Part shown: one piece after another, positions 8,676 to 17,900 of the stretch
Position numbering within the stretch: position 1 is the stretch's first letter
Layout of the letters: each line of letters opens with the position of its first letter
Assembly: GCA_964406155.1 (NCBI GenBank)
Contig: CAYOQR010000018.1
Span: 1 to 64,000, forward strand
Origin: Dongia_B sp964406155
GTDB taxonomy: Bacteria; Pseudomonadota; Alphaproteobacteria; Dongiales; Dongiaceae
DNA: 64,000 nt
Direction: 5' to 3'
The notes under the pieces: model-generated
Database searches by the model: none
The model's input: only the letters and a program-made list of their open reading frames with translations
Told to the model about the DNA's origin: nothing
Made by a program: the position numbers and the translations under genes

Positions 8676-9086
8676 TCACCTCCCCTGCATCGCCCGCCGA
8701 GACAGGATCGCATAGACCGCGAGGCCGCCGATCAGCGAGATGTGTTCGAGGGCGACGGTCATGTCGCGGAAGGCCTCCTCGCCTGTCTTGGTCCAGAACG
8801 GATGGACGACCGGGATGGTGAGGATGGTGAAGACCGCCAGCGCCCCGGTTGCCAGCCAAACCCAGCGATTGACGATGATCAGCAGCGAGGCGCCGATCTG
8901 CAGGATGAGTGTCGCGGTATTGACGGCCCATCCCGGACGCAGGCCGAAGCTCTCCATGACGGCGGCATTGGTGTCGAAGTCGATCAGCTTGGCGAGGCCG
9001 CTGCTCCAGAAGACCAAGGTGAGCAGCAGCCGGGCCAGGATATCGAAGGCGCGTGAATCGAGAATGATCGCGATGGCGTTCGGCAT
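8676..9086 (-). CDS. DoxX family inner-membrane protein
   Basis: 136 residues, four predicted helices. The DoxX signature is seen in RLLLTLVFWSSGLAKLIDF, followed by GLRPGWAVNTATLILQIGASLLI and HPFW near helix 3-4. DoxX proteins are linked to quinone or thiol redox and to oxidative-stress operons. The gene begins three bases after a 30-residue small ORF and lies downstream of soxR on the same strand, a setting that fits a redox-stress role. The 3' end nearly abuts the convergent TrmB-like gene. Confidence 0.85.
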   Translation of the reverse strand: MPNAIAIILDSRAFDILARLLLTLVFWSSGLAKLIDFDTNAAVMESFGLRPGWAVNTATLILQIGASLLIIVNRWVWLATGALAVFTILTIPVVHPFWTKTGEEAFRDMTVALEHISLIGGLAVYAILSRRAMQGR

Positions 9087-9089
9087 GGC

Positions 9090-9182
9090 TTAGTTTCCCT
9101 TCCGCGCCAGGCGGATGACAGTCACCACCACGGTGATGCACAGCACCGGCGCGGCAGCCGGCTCATCGAATTTCCGTATCAT
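9090..9182 (-). CDS. 30-residue small membrane peptide upstream of doxX
   Basis: A short open frame of 30 codons, MIRKFDEPAAAPVLCI then a hydrophobic run TVVVTVIRLA and a basic end RKGN. Evidence that it is real: a strong Shine-Dalgarno GGAGGG five to six bases before its ATG, and its stop ends three bases before the doxX start, so translation could be coupled. The hydrophobic core with one Cys suggests a single-pass membrane peptide. It could also be a leader that only sets doxX translation. I know of no family match. Confidence 0.5.
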   Translation of the reverse strand: MIRKFDEPAAAPVLCITVVVTVIRLARKGN

Positions 9183-9312
9183 GTCGGCCCTCCATCGCGA
9201 CCCCGCGTCGCCAGCCGATAGGATTTATAAAGCCTGAAGTATAGTTAAGGTAAAGACGTTGCGCTGCGACACGTTGACCGCGGCAGGCGTGTCGCTATTT
9301 CCGGGGGCATGG

Positions 9313-9768
9313 TTATTTTCGAGGAACGAGGCGCCTTGGGCCGGCACCCTGGCGGCCGAGTTCGTCGCCGGGATTGCGCAAAGGGCATTCCTTCAGGGAC
9401 AGGCAGCCGCAGCCGATGCAATTGGCGATCTGGTCGCGAAGCTGCATCAGGCCGATGATGCGTTCCTCCAGCATATCCTTCCAGGCATCGGTGAAGCGCC
9501 GCCAATCGCGGTCATTGGGGACATGATCGTGGGGCAGATCCGCCAGCGCCTCATGGATGGTGGCGAGCGGAACCCCGGCGCGCTGCGCGATCTTGATGAT
9601 GGCGATGCGGCGCAGGACGGCACGATGATAGCGCCGCTGATTGCCCGCCGTCCGCCAGCCGGCAATCAGCCCCTTGGCTTCGTAGTAATGCACCGTGGAC
9701 ACGGGGATGCCACTGCGTTTCGCGACCTCGCCTACCGTCAGCGTGCCTTTGACGTCTTTATCGTCCAT
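9313..9768 (-). CDS. soxR: redox-sensitive transcriptional activator SoxR
   Basis: 151 residues. It has a MerR-type helix-turn-helix (LTVGEVAKRSGIPVSTVHYYE, partly quoted) and a dimerisation helix. The diagnostic C-terminal [2Fe-2S] cluster site is CIGCGCLSLKECPLRNP, with four cysteines in the SoxR spacing CX2CXCX5C. SoxR is oxidised by redox-cycling compounds and then activates promoters with long spacers. In non-enteric bacteria its targets are exporters, oxygenases and hydrolases rather than soxS. A SoxR-box-like dyad lies just upstream, shared with the divergent hydrolase gene. Confidence 0.93.
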   Translation of the reverse strand: MDDKDVKGTLTVGEVAKRSGIPVSTVHYYEAKGLIAGWRTAGNQRRYHRAVLRRIAIIKIAQRAGVPLATIHEALADLPHDHVPNDRDWRRFTDAWKDMLEERIIGLMQLRDQIANCIGCGCLSLKECPLRNPGDELGRQGAGPRRLVPRK

Positions 9769-9775
9769 GTCATAA

Positions 9776-9793
9776 CCTCAATCATAGATTAGG
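9776..9793. promoter_or_regulatory. SoxR-box-like operator
   Basis: An 18-base element beginning CCTCAA and ending TTAGG, the same length and outer sequence as the enterobacterial SoxR box (CCTCAAG...CTTGAGG). An extra symmetric A/T pair on each side gives AACCT...AGGTT. It sits eight bases from the soxR start and about 125 bases before the hydrolase. The inner bases diverge from consensus. Confidence 0.5.
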
Positions 9794-9917
9794 TTTAATC
9801 TGAACGCGGCCACCATGCATGTCCACGGCGATTTCTGCCGCAAGCATATTTCAGTTGCGGAGCGGGTATAAAACCTGGGAAATCGATGTTCGCTGGTTTG
9901 AACCAAGGCGCATCGCG

Positions 9918-10742
9918 ATGACGCAACATGACGACATGCTCGAAACCTTCGCCGCGCATGGGGCTGCGCCCTTGCCCGACGCCGCTGCCCAGGGACATGT
10001 GGCCAAGGGTCATGTGGCGCATGACGGCGCACGGATCTGGTATGCGAGCTGCGGTGAAGGCCAGCCGGTGATCCTGCTGCATGGCGGTCTTGGCCATGGC
10101 GGGAACTGGGGCTATCAGGTGCCGGCGCTGATGGCGGCCGGCTATCGCGTGGTCCTGATCGACAGCCGGGGCCATGGCCGCAGCACGCGGGACGAGCGGC
10201 GCTATACTTATGAATTGATGGCCTCCGATGTGCTGGCGGTGATGGATGCGTTGCATCTGGAGAAGGCGGCCATCGTCGGCTGGAGCGACGGCGCCTGCAT
10301 CGCCCTGATTCTTGCCATGCAGGTCCCGGCGCGGATCGCCGGCGTGTTCTTCTTCGGCTGCAACATGGATCCGAGCGGCACGAAGCAGATCACCGAACCC
10401 AATCCGGTGATCGACCGGTGTTTCGGCCGGCATGCCAAGGATTATGCCGCGCTGTCGGCGACGCCAGACCGGTTCCAGGATTTTGTCGCGGCAGTCACGC
10501 GGATGATGGAGACGGAACCCAATTACACGGCAGCCGATCTCGCCAGGATCGGCGTGCCCGTCGCGATCGTGCAGAGCGAGCATGACGAATTCATCAAGCC
10601 GGAACATGCGGCCTATCTCGCGCGCAGCATCCCTGGCGCCGAGCTGATCCCCCTTCCCGGCGTCAGCCATTTCGCGCCGTTGCAGCGCCCGGCGCAGTTC
10701 AACGACGTGGTGCTGGCTTTCCTAGGCAGGGTCCTCGCCTGA
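9918..10742 (+). CDS. alpha/beta hydrolase
   Basis: 274 residues with the complete alpha/beta-hydrolase set. There is an oxyanion HGGLGHGGNWG loop, the nucleophile elbow GWSDGA (Ser), an acidic residue region QSEHDEF, and the catalytic His in GVSHFAPLQRP. The lid segment includes FFFGCNMDPSG. Start chosen at 9918; an in-frame ATG at 9819 would add 33 residues without family support. It is divergent from soxR across a SoxR-like box, so it may be a SoxR target acting on a redox-active or toxic ester. The substrate is not known. Confidence 0.85.
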   Translation: MTQHDDMLETFAAHGAAPLPDAAAQGHVAKGHVAHDGARIWYASCGEGQPVILLHGGLGHGGNWGYQVPALMAAGYRVVLIDSRGHGRSTRDERRYTYELMASDVLAVMDALHLEKAAIVGWSDGACIALILAMQVPARIAGVFFFGCNMDPSGTKQITEPNPVIDRCFGRHAKDYAALSATPDRFQDFVAAVTRMMETEPNYTAADLARIGVPVAIVQSEHDEFIKPEHAAYLARSIPGAELIPLPGVSHFAPLQRPAQFNDVVLAFLGRVLA

Positions 10743-10850
10743 AGCAGGTGGCCGCTACGATATTCTGTGCCTATCGGCTTGCCGAGCCGAGCGCACACGA
10801 CCTAGTCTCTCGACCTAATCTTTGCTGGGCAGCTTTTGAGGAGCGGCCAG

Positions 10851-11327
10851 ATGACGGGAACGCATGCAGGCGCCTGGACCCGGACCTCGATGATCATTCA
10901 GGCTAGGCCCGATGAAATATACGCAGCCTTTGTCGACCCCATCGCGCTGGTCGATTGGCTACCTCCGGGAGAGATGACCGGCCGGATCCACGCCTTCGAC
11001 GCCCGGATCGGCGGCGGATATCGGATGTCGCTGTTTTATCCGCCCACCGAAGCGGCGTTTCGCGGGAAGACCTCCGAGAAGGAAGACATGGTCACCGTGC
11101 GCTTTGTCGAATTGGTGCCGCCGCACCGGATCGTCGAGGCCGTTCACTTCCATAGCGATGACCCGGCCTATGCCGGTGAAATGACCATGGAAGCAACATT
11201 TGAGGCGATGGCCGGCGGAACGAAAGTCACGCTATTCTTCAAAAACCTGCCGTCCGGCTTGCGGGCCGAGGATAACGACGCCGGAGCCCGGCTGTCTCTG
11301 GAACAACTGGCCCGCCGTTTCGAATGA
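10851..11327 (+). CDS. SRPBCC (START/AHA1-like) family protein
   Basis: 158 residues. The AHA1/polyketide-cyclase-like fold is recognisable from ARPDEIYAAFVDP at the N-terminus, FDARIGGGYRMSLFYP in the middle and EMTMEATFEAMAGGTKVTLF near the end. This fold binds hydrophobic ligands or acts as an Hsp90 co-chaperone-like domain; the specific role is unknown. GAGGAG lies seven bases before ATG 10851, deciding this start over the TTG at 10836. It follows the hydrolase by about 110 bases, so co-transcription is possible but not evident. Confidence 0.82.
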   Translation: MTGTHAGAWTRTSMIIQARPDEIYAAFVDPIALVDWLPPGEMTGRIHAFDARIGGGYRMSLFYPPTEAAFRGKTSEKEDMVTVRFVELVPPHRIVEAVHFHSDDPAYAGEMTMEATFEAMAGGTKVTLFFKNLPSGLRAEDNDAGARLSLEQLARRFE

Positions 11328-11376
11328 GCGGCCGGCACGCTCCTTGGCTTCAGGCCGCGATGTCTCCGCACAACAT

Positions 11377-11919
11377 CTACACATCGTGACCGGACTTGTT
11401 ATGAACAGGCCCGCTATATTCGCTGCGCAACAGGCCGAACATCGCGGTATCCCAGCGCGCATCGCCGACACGCACCGCCTGGCGGCGGATGCCTTCCTGG
11501 ATGAAGCCGGCTTTCTCATACGTGCGGATCGCCGCCGTATTGAAGGTATAGACGTTCAGCTCCACCCGCTCGATTTCCGGCAGGGAGAAGGCTGCGGCGA
11601 TCACCTGGCGCAGAAGGGGCACGGCCAGCCCCTCCCCGCGCCGTTCCGGGGCAATGCAGAAACGGGCGATCCGTGCCACACCATGCGGCCAGTCGAGGGC
11701 CAATTGTGCATGACCGACGACCGTACCCTCCCGCCAGGCCGTCCATATCTTGCGGGTCGGGCGCGGTCCCCTGTCCTCGTCGTGCATGGTCCGAAGCTGG
11801 GCGGCATCCAGGGGAAAGCGGATATCGGGCCCAGCCCATTGCACCAGGGCGGCTTCGGTCGGGAACCAGCCGAGCAGGCTGTCGAAATCCCGTTCGGTGA
11901 ATGGATGCAAGCTGATCAC
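11377..11919 (-). CDS. GNAT family N-acetyltransferase (RimJ/RimL-like)
   Basis: 180 residues. GNAT elements are FTERDFDSLLGWFPTEAAL at the N-terminus, the acetyl-CoA pyrophosphate loop in PERRGEGLAVPLLRQVI, and the C-terminal NTAAIRTYEKAGFIQEGIRR. This arrangement is typical of Acetyltransf_3 enzymes acting on amino acids, antibiotics or protein N-termini. GTG 11919 is preferred because AGGGAG stands eight bases upstream; the open frame continues to 12120 but the extra residues are low-complexity and basic. The acceptor is unknown. Confidence 0.83.
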   Translation of the reverse strand: MISLHPFTERDFDSLLGWFPTEAALVQWAGPDIRFPLDAAQLRTMHDEDRGPRPTRKIWTAWREGTVVGHAQLALDWPHGVARIARFCIAPERRGEGLAVPLLRQVIAAAFSLPEIERVELNVYTFNTAAIRTYEKAGFIQEGIRRQAVRVGDARWDTAMFGLLRSEYSGPVHNKSGHDV

Positions 11920-12267
11920 CGGATTAACTCCCTGATATCGAAGACAGTCTTGGTGCTTTCCGCGACACTCTAGCGGGCTTACGCTCCAGGACAAAAGACC
12001 TGTCCGCATGCCTCGATTGCACCTCGCCCCCTGCTGAGAGCCGGCCTGCCATGAGCGATTTCGCCATTGCGCCCCCTTCCGGTCCGGCCGTGCCGGTTGC
12101 CGGCGGCGCAGAGCGGCCATCCGAGCCGGGGCCGTATTGAACTGACGGTCAATGGCACGGGGCGGTAGTCCGCCGGATCGACTAGATCGGCTGGGTCCGC
12201 ATGCGGATTGTCTGAAGCCTAACCCCCAGGAACCCTGCTCATCAGGCAGCCCTTATTCCTCGGGCAC

Positions 12268-12786
12268 CTATTCTTCGGGCATAGGCGGGTGATTGCGGAA
12301 CCATTGCCGTATGTTGTCGCGGGAGATATGCCGGAAATCCTCCACCGTGACGGCATGGGTGACGGTTTCACCGTTCTCGGAGAACGGAAACAATCCCCAT
12401 TCGAAGGTTTTCTCCAGACCGTCATGCCAGAGATACTGCGTCATCCCGAAAAGCGGCGCCTTGTTACGGCGAATTTCGTCGTATTGCGCCAGCATCGCCT
12501 GCTTCAATTCCGGCTGCCAGTCGAGCTCGTCCATCCACTTGCCGGTATAGTCCCCGGCGGAGAAATGTGCCTGCTCCGACCCGACCACGCGATAGAACAC
12601 GCGCAGGGGATCGCCATGCAGTTCCTCCAGGGTGATGAAGGGGAGCAGGCTGGGAATGGCGGTGGCATCAAAGGCACTTTTGGTCGGCAGGGGCTTTTCG
12701 CCGCGCAAATACTGCCAATACCGGTGAAAAGCGAGCACGTCCGGAGCACTGATTTCCGCCAAACTCATTGTGGCGAACCGCTGCAT
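12268..12786 (-). CDS. PAS-domain protein (PAS_5 type)
   Basis: 172 residues, essentially one PAS domain of the alphaproteobacterial PAS_5 group. It opens with LAFHRYWQYLRGEKPLPTKS, then IPSLLPFITLEEL, FYRVVGSEQAHFSAGDYTGKWMDEL (partly quoted) and a closing FPFSENGETVTHAVTVEDF. No output domain is present, so it may sense a ligand and act through a partner. GGAGG lies eight to nine bases before the ATG. The 147 bases downstream contain no gene. Confidence 0.8.
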   Translation of the reverse strand: MQRFATMSLAEISAPDVLAFHRYWQYLRGEKPLPTKSAFDATAIPSLLPFITLEELHGDPLRVFYRVVGSEQAHFSAGDYTGKWMDELDWQPELKQAMLAQYDEIRRNKAPLFGMTQYLWHDGLEKTFEWGLFPFSENGETVTHAVTVEDFRHISRDNIRQWFRNHPPMPEE

Positions 12787-13043
12787 TCTCTGACGCCTCC
12801 AAACAACCCGGCCGCGACGGGATCACCCTCTGTGATCACCGCGAATCATTGTCGCGCCGCGAAAGTCTCAGGCAAAGCCAATTGAAGATCAACTGCCCAT
12901 TAAAAATTTTTATAAGCATGGATTTTCCGGCGACGCGAAATGTTCTACTTCTTCCCTGACATTCCGATGTCACCCCGCCTCGGTACTTGTCTCCGCGCCG
13001 CGAGCCGCTCACAATAATCGCCGGCAGCGATATGGGTGGGATC

Positions 13044-13691
13044 ATGCAGCTCGACGTCTTCTCCGATACCATCTGCCCCTGGTGCTATATTGGCAAGCGC
13101 CGGCTGGAGCGCGCCCTGCGGCTGCGACCCCAATCGGACCTGCATTTGCGCTGGCGGGCCTTCCAGCTCAATCCCGGCATGCCGCCGGGTGGGATGGAAC
13201 GGCAGCAATATATGGCGGCGAAGTTTGGCAGTACCGAACGGGCCCGGCGTCTCTACGAGACCGTCGCCCGGATCGGCGCCAGCGAGGGGCTTGAATTCCG
13301 CTTCGATCATATCCAGCGGACACCGAACACCCTCCTCTCCCACCGCCTTTGCCATGTCGCCGCCAGCGTGGACCTGCAGGATATGATGCTGGAACGGCTG
13401 TTCAGCGCCTATTTCCATGACGGGCTCGATATCGGCGATCCGGAGGTCCTGCGGGAGTTGGCCGGCGAGATCGGCATTCCGGCGGATCTGATCGCTGAGG
13501 CGCTGGGCGGCACGCCGCAGATCGATGCGGCCCTGGCCAGCGATTTCCAGGCCCGCCGCCAGGGCATCAATGGCGTTCCCTATTTCATCTTCAACGGCCG
13601 CTTCGGCCTGTCCGGTGCCCAGGAACCGGAAGCCCTGTTCCATATGCTCGACCTCGCCCGCGAGGACGATGCCATGCAGCGCTCGGCGTGA
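13044..13691 (+). CDS. DsbA family oxidoreductase, FrnE-like
   Basis: 215 residues of cytoplasmic DsbA/2-hydroxychromene-2-carboxylate isomerase type. The active site CPWC is at residues 11-14 in SDTICPWCYIGKRRLE; the helical insertion includes NTLLSHRLCHVA, and the cis-Pro region is GINGVPYFIFNGRFGLSGAQ. No signal peptide, so it acts in the cytoplasm, as FrnE does in oxidative-stress tolerance. ATG 13044 is used; ATG 13032 is a possible alternative four codons longer. It lies alone between a PAS gene and a convergent ornithine-cyclodeaminase-family gene. Confidence 0.87.
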   Translation: MQLDVFSDTICPWCYIGKRRLERALRLRPQSDLHLRWRAFQLNPGMPPGGMERQQYMAAKFGSTERARRLYETVARIGASEGLEFRFDHIQRTPNTLLSHRLCHVAASVDLQDMMLERLFSAYFHDGLDIGDPEVLRELAGEIGIPADLIAEALGGTPQIDAALASDFQARRQGINGVPYFIFNGRFGLSGAQEPEALFHMLDLAREDDAMQRSA

Positions 13692-13746
13692 ATGAGGTCG
13701 GGACGATTATTGAACCTGGAATGAATGACACCAGTCGCGGTGCTGA

Positions 13747-14649
13747 TCATGAGCTGCGGGAGACGGTATCGAAAATAAGTTTTGCGGTGGCGATATCCTC
13801 AATCGCGATGCCCACCGACTTGAAGATCGTCGTCTGTGATGCCGGTACAGCCTTCGAACCGCCGAAAATCTCCCCGATCTCTGCATAAATCTTTGCATTG
13901 GACAGAATTACATCGCCCGATTCCTTCAAAACGGCTTCGCGTGAATCGACAAGGAGGAAATTGGACATGGCCTCATCGTCGAGTTCCCGCCAGCTAGGCC
14001 GGGGTGACCCGACCGCATTCACATGCGCCCCTGCTTTCAACCAGGCCCCCATTAGAATTGGTTCGAGCGCATTCGTTGCGGTAACAATCACATCCGCGTC
14101 GCGCACCGCTGTTTCGGCATCTGTCGCCAGCGCACCATGCTCAGCGGCAAAGCGCTTGGCGTGTTCTGGCGTTCTGCTCCAAACTCTGATGTCGTCGAAT
14201 GTGCGGACATGCCTGAGTGCTTCCAGATGCGCCTTTGCCTGCACACCACTACCGAGCAAAGCGAGGCTGCGGCTGTCAGCAGAGGCTAAACGATTGGTCG
14301 CCGCAGCGGAGACCGCGGCCGTACGCATTTCGGTAATGAGACGGCCATCCATCACGGCAAGCGGCTCCCCGGTTTCCGGACGCAACAACAGCACCATGGC
14401 CATATGGGTTGGAATGCCGGTACCCGCATTGCCCGGATAAAAGCTGACGAGCTTCAAGCCCATGGCGTCTTCTGCCACCGCTGGCATGATGCCCAGATAA
14501 CGCTTCCCTTCTTCGATCGTCAGCATATTGCGCACGGGTTGCAACACTTGGCCTGATGAGAACGCGGCTAGCGCATGCTCCATCGTCCTGATCAGTTCTT
14601 CCCAGTGGAGCACCGCCCGAATACCCGCTTCGTCCAGATGCATGAGCAT
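13747..14649 (-). CDS. ornithine cyclodeaminase/mu-crystallin family protein
   Basis: 300 residues. The NAD(P)-binding loop LALLGSGVQAKAHLEALR lies near residues 121-138, preceded by VMDGRLITEMRTAAVSAAAT, the family's substrate-binding stretch. Members include ornithine cyclodeaminase, alanine dehydrogenase and delta1-piperideine/pyrroline-2-carboxylate reductases; the sequence does not decide among them. GAGGAG seven bases before ATG 14649 sets the start; the frame reaches 14664. The gene stands alone, with about 260 non-coding bases on its 5' side. Confidence 0.86.
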   Translation of the reverse strand: MLMHLDEAGIRAVLHWEELIRTMEHALAAFSSGQVLQPVRNMLTIEEGKRYLGIMPAVAEDAMGLKLVSFYPGNAGTGIPTHMAMVLLLRPETGEPLAVMDGRLITEMRTAAVSAAATNRLASADSRSLALLGSGVQAKAHLEALRHVRTFDDIRVWSRTPEHAKRFAAEHGALATDAETAVRDADVIVTATNALEPILMGAWLKAGAHVNAVGSPRPSWRELDDEAMSNFLLVDSREAVLKESGDVILSNAKIYAEIGEIFGGSKAVPASQTTIFKSVGIAIEDIATAKLIFDTVSRSS

Positions 14650-14926
14650 GGCTGGTCTCCTCACTGTGCCCTAACGGTCTCAGCGAACAGGTTGACGAGG
14701 AACGGCAATTATTGACGCGCGAAACAGCCATCAGTTCAAGGTCGCTGCGCGATCCCTCAAAAATCTGATGGAACTTACTTAAGACCAATATGAATAATTA
14801 CAGCCGGGGTAAGATGGATGTCTCACGGTTAAGCCGCTTATAGCGTCTGACGTTCCTATTGCGGACAACTCTTCCCCTGCTGTCCGGCATGGACGCTGAA
14901 TATCGCGTCGACGTGTCGAGCAAGAC

Positions 14927-17900
14927 CTAAGCCACCAGCGCGACCAGGTTCTGCATCAGTTTCTTGACCCCGCCGACCCGGGCCTTGGTGTCGTTCCAGT
15001 CCTGGCGATAGACCAGCCGGTGATCCGGGCGCATGGCGATGATGGTCGAGCGCTTGGTGATGAAATCGATCAGCTTGGCCGGCTGCTCGAAGCGGTTCTT
15101 GTGGAAGGTCAGCACGGCACCCTTCGGCCCCGCTTCCACCTTCTCCACATTGGCCTGTCGGCACATCTTCTTGATGGCGACGATCAGCAGCAGGTTCTCG
15201 ACTTCCTGCGGCAGCTTGCCAAAGCGGTCGATCAGCTCGGCGGCGAAAGCGTCGATCTCGGCCTGACTGTCCAGGCTGGCGATGCGGCGATAGAGGCCGA
15301 GGCGGATATTGAGGTCGGTCACATACTCTTCCGGAATCAGGACGGACATGCCGATATTGATCTGCGGGGTCCATTCCTGGGTCTTGGCGGCCATGACTTC
15401 GCCCCGCGCCTCGCGCACCGCCTCTTCCAGCAATTGCTGATAGAGCTCCACGCCGACTTCGCGGACATGACCGGATTGTTCGTCGCCCAGCAGGTTGCCG
15501 GCGCCGCGGATATCGAGATCGTGGCTGGCGAGGGTGAAACCGGCGCCGAGCTGGTCCAGGGTCTGCATGACCTCCAGGCGGCGATGCGCCGTATCGGTCA
15601 GCTTCTTGCCGGGCGCCGTCGTCAGATAGGCATAGCCGCGCAATTTCGACCGGCCGACCCGGCCGCGCAACTGATAGAGCTGCGCCAGGCCGAACATATC
15701 GGCGCGGTGCATGATGATGGTGTTGGCGGTCGGAATATCCAGGCCAGATTCAATGATGTTGGTGGCCAGCAGCATCTGGTAGCTGCCGTCATAGAAGGCT
15801 GTCATCGCCTTTTCCAACTGGGCCGGCGTCATGCGGCCATGGGCCATGACGAACTTGATCTCCGGCACCAGATTGCGCAGCCGTTCGGCCAGGGTATCGA
15901 GATCCTCAATCCGGGGGCAGACATAGAAGATCTGCCCGCCCCGGAAATGCTCGCGCATGATCGCTTCGCGGATCACTACCGGGTCATAGGGCAGCACGAA
16001 GCTGCGCACCGCCAGGCGGTCGACCGGCGCCGTGGTGATCAGGCTCATCTCGCGGATGCCGGTCAAAGCAAGCTGCAGCGTGCGCGGGATCGGCGTCGCG
16101 GTCAGGGTCAGCACATGCACATCGCCGCGCAGTTCCTTCAGGCGTTCCTTCTGGGTGACGCCGAAATGCTGCTCTTCATCGACGATCATCAGACCGAGAT
16201 TGGCGAATTCGATCGATTTCGCCAGCAAGGCATGGGTGCCGATGACGATATCGACCTTGCCTTCCTTGACCTCGTTCTTGATCGCTGTCGTATCCTTGGC
16301 GCCCACCAGACGCGACAACTGCCGCACCTTGACCGGCAGGCCGGCGAAACGCTCTGTGAAGGTCTTGGCGTGCTGGCGGCAGAGCAACGTGGTCGGCGTT
16401 ACCACCGCGACCTGCTTGCCGCTCAAGGCCGCGACGAAGGCGGCGCGCAGGGCGACCTCGGTCTTGCCGAAGCCGACATCGCCGCAGACCAGCCGGTCCA
16501 TCGGCTTGCCGCTACCAAGATCCTCCAGCACGTCCTCGATGGCCTTGAGCTGGTCCTCCGTCTCGGCATAGCGGAAACGGGCGCAGAATTCGTCATAGAG
16601 ACCTTCCGGCGGCAGCATCGGATCGGCCTGTTTCAGCGTCCGTACGGCCGCCGTCTTCATCAACTGGGCGGCGATATCGCGGATGCGCTGCTTGACCCGA
16701 GCCTTGCGCGCCTGCCAAGCGGCACCGCCCAGCTTGTCGAGCTGGACGATCGCGTCCTCGCCACCGAAGCGGCTGATGACGTCGATATTCTCGACCGGCA
16801 CATAGAGCTTGTCGCCGCCGTCATAGAAGACGCGCAGGCAGTCATGGGGGGCGCCGCCGACATCCAGCGTTTCCAGCCCGTCATAGCGGCCGATGCCGTG
16901 ATCGACATGGACCACGTAATCGCCGGCCTGGAAATTCGCGAGCTCGGCCAGGAAGGCTTCGTTCTTGCGCTTCTTGGCGATCGGCCGTGTCAGGCGGTCG
17001 CCGAGAATGTCCTGTTCGGTGAGGACCAGGAGACGGTCGGTGGCGAAGCCGCTCTCAAGGCCAATCATGGCCCGACCGAGAACATCCTTGCCATCGGTCA
17101 GCGCGGATTCCAGCGCCTGCTGCCAATTGGCCGTCAGTTCCTGGCGCTTGACGCCATGTTCGGAGAGAAGGTGCGACAAGCGTTCCAGCGCGCCGTTGCT
17201 GCCGGCCGTCAGGATGACCTTGCGGCCTTCGCTGTTCTCGGCGCGGACCGTCCGAGCCACGGCCTCGTAGAGATTGACCTCGGGATTGGTGCGGGCCTCG
17301 GCGAAATTGCGTCCCGGCTTGGCCGGACCGTTGAGCCATTTGAAGCCGGGCGGCGCCTGGAACGGATTGCAGGCCAGCGTCACTCGCTCCCGCTCCATCT
17401 TGTCCCAGCCATTGCCGGTGAGATAGAGCCGGCTCGGCGGCAGCGGCCGGTAGATCGGCGCCCCGCTTTCCTTCTCGGCCCGCTGCAGATCGGTTCGCGC
17501 CTGATAGAAATCGGCGATCATGTCGAGGCGGGCCTTCTTCGCCTCCTCCGCCTGATGATCCAGGGTCACGACCGCTTCCGGCAGGTAATGGTCGAACGGC
17601 ACCAGCGTGGTGCCGAAGAGCGGCAGCCAATGCTCCATGCCGGGATAGTGCCGGCCGGCGCTGATCGCCTCATAGAGCGGATCGTCGCCGCCGGAGGTGC
17701 CGAATTCACTGCGATAGCCGGTGCGGAAGCTCTCGATTGCCGCCGGGGTCAGGCTGAGCTCGTTAATCGGGTTGAGGGCGAAACGCTCGACCCTGTCGCT
17801 GCTGCGCTGGGTCAAGGGATCGAAAAAGCGGATATCCTCGATCTCGTCGCCGAAGAAATCGACCCGGAGCGGCAGGGTCGTTCCTGGGGGAAAGAGATCG

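Noticed and set aside
14862..14890. GGACA/TGTCC hairpin downstream of mfd as a terminator
   Set aside because: Stem has a bulge, the loop is long and no U-run follows on the minus strand.
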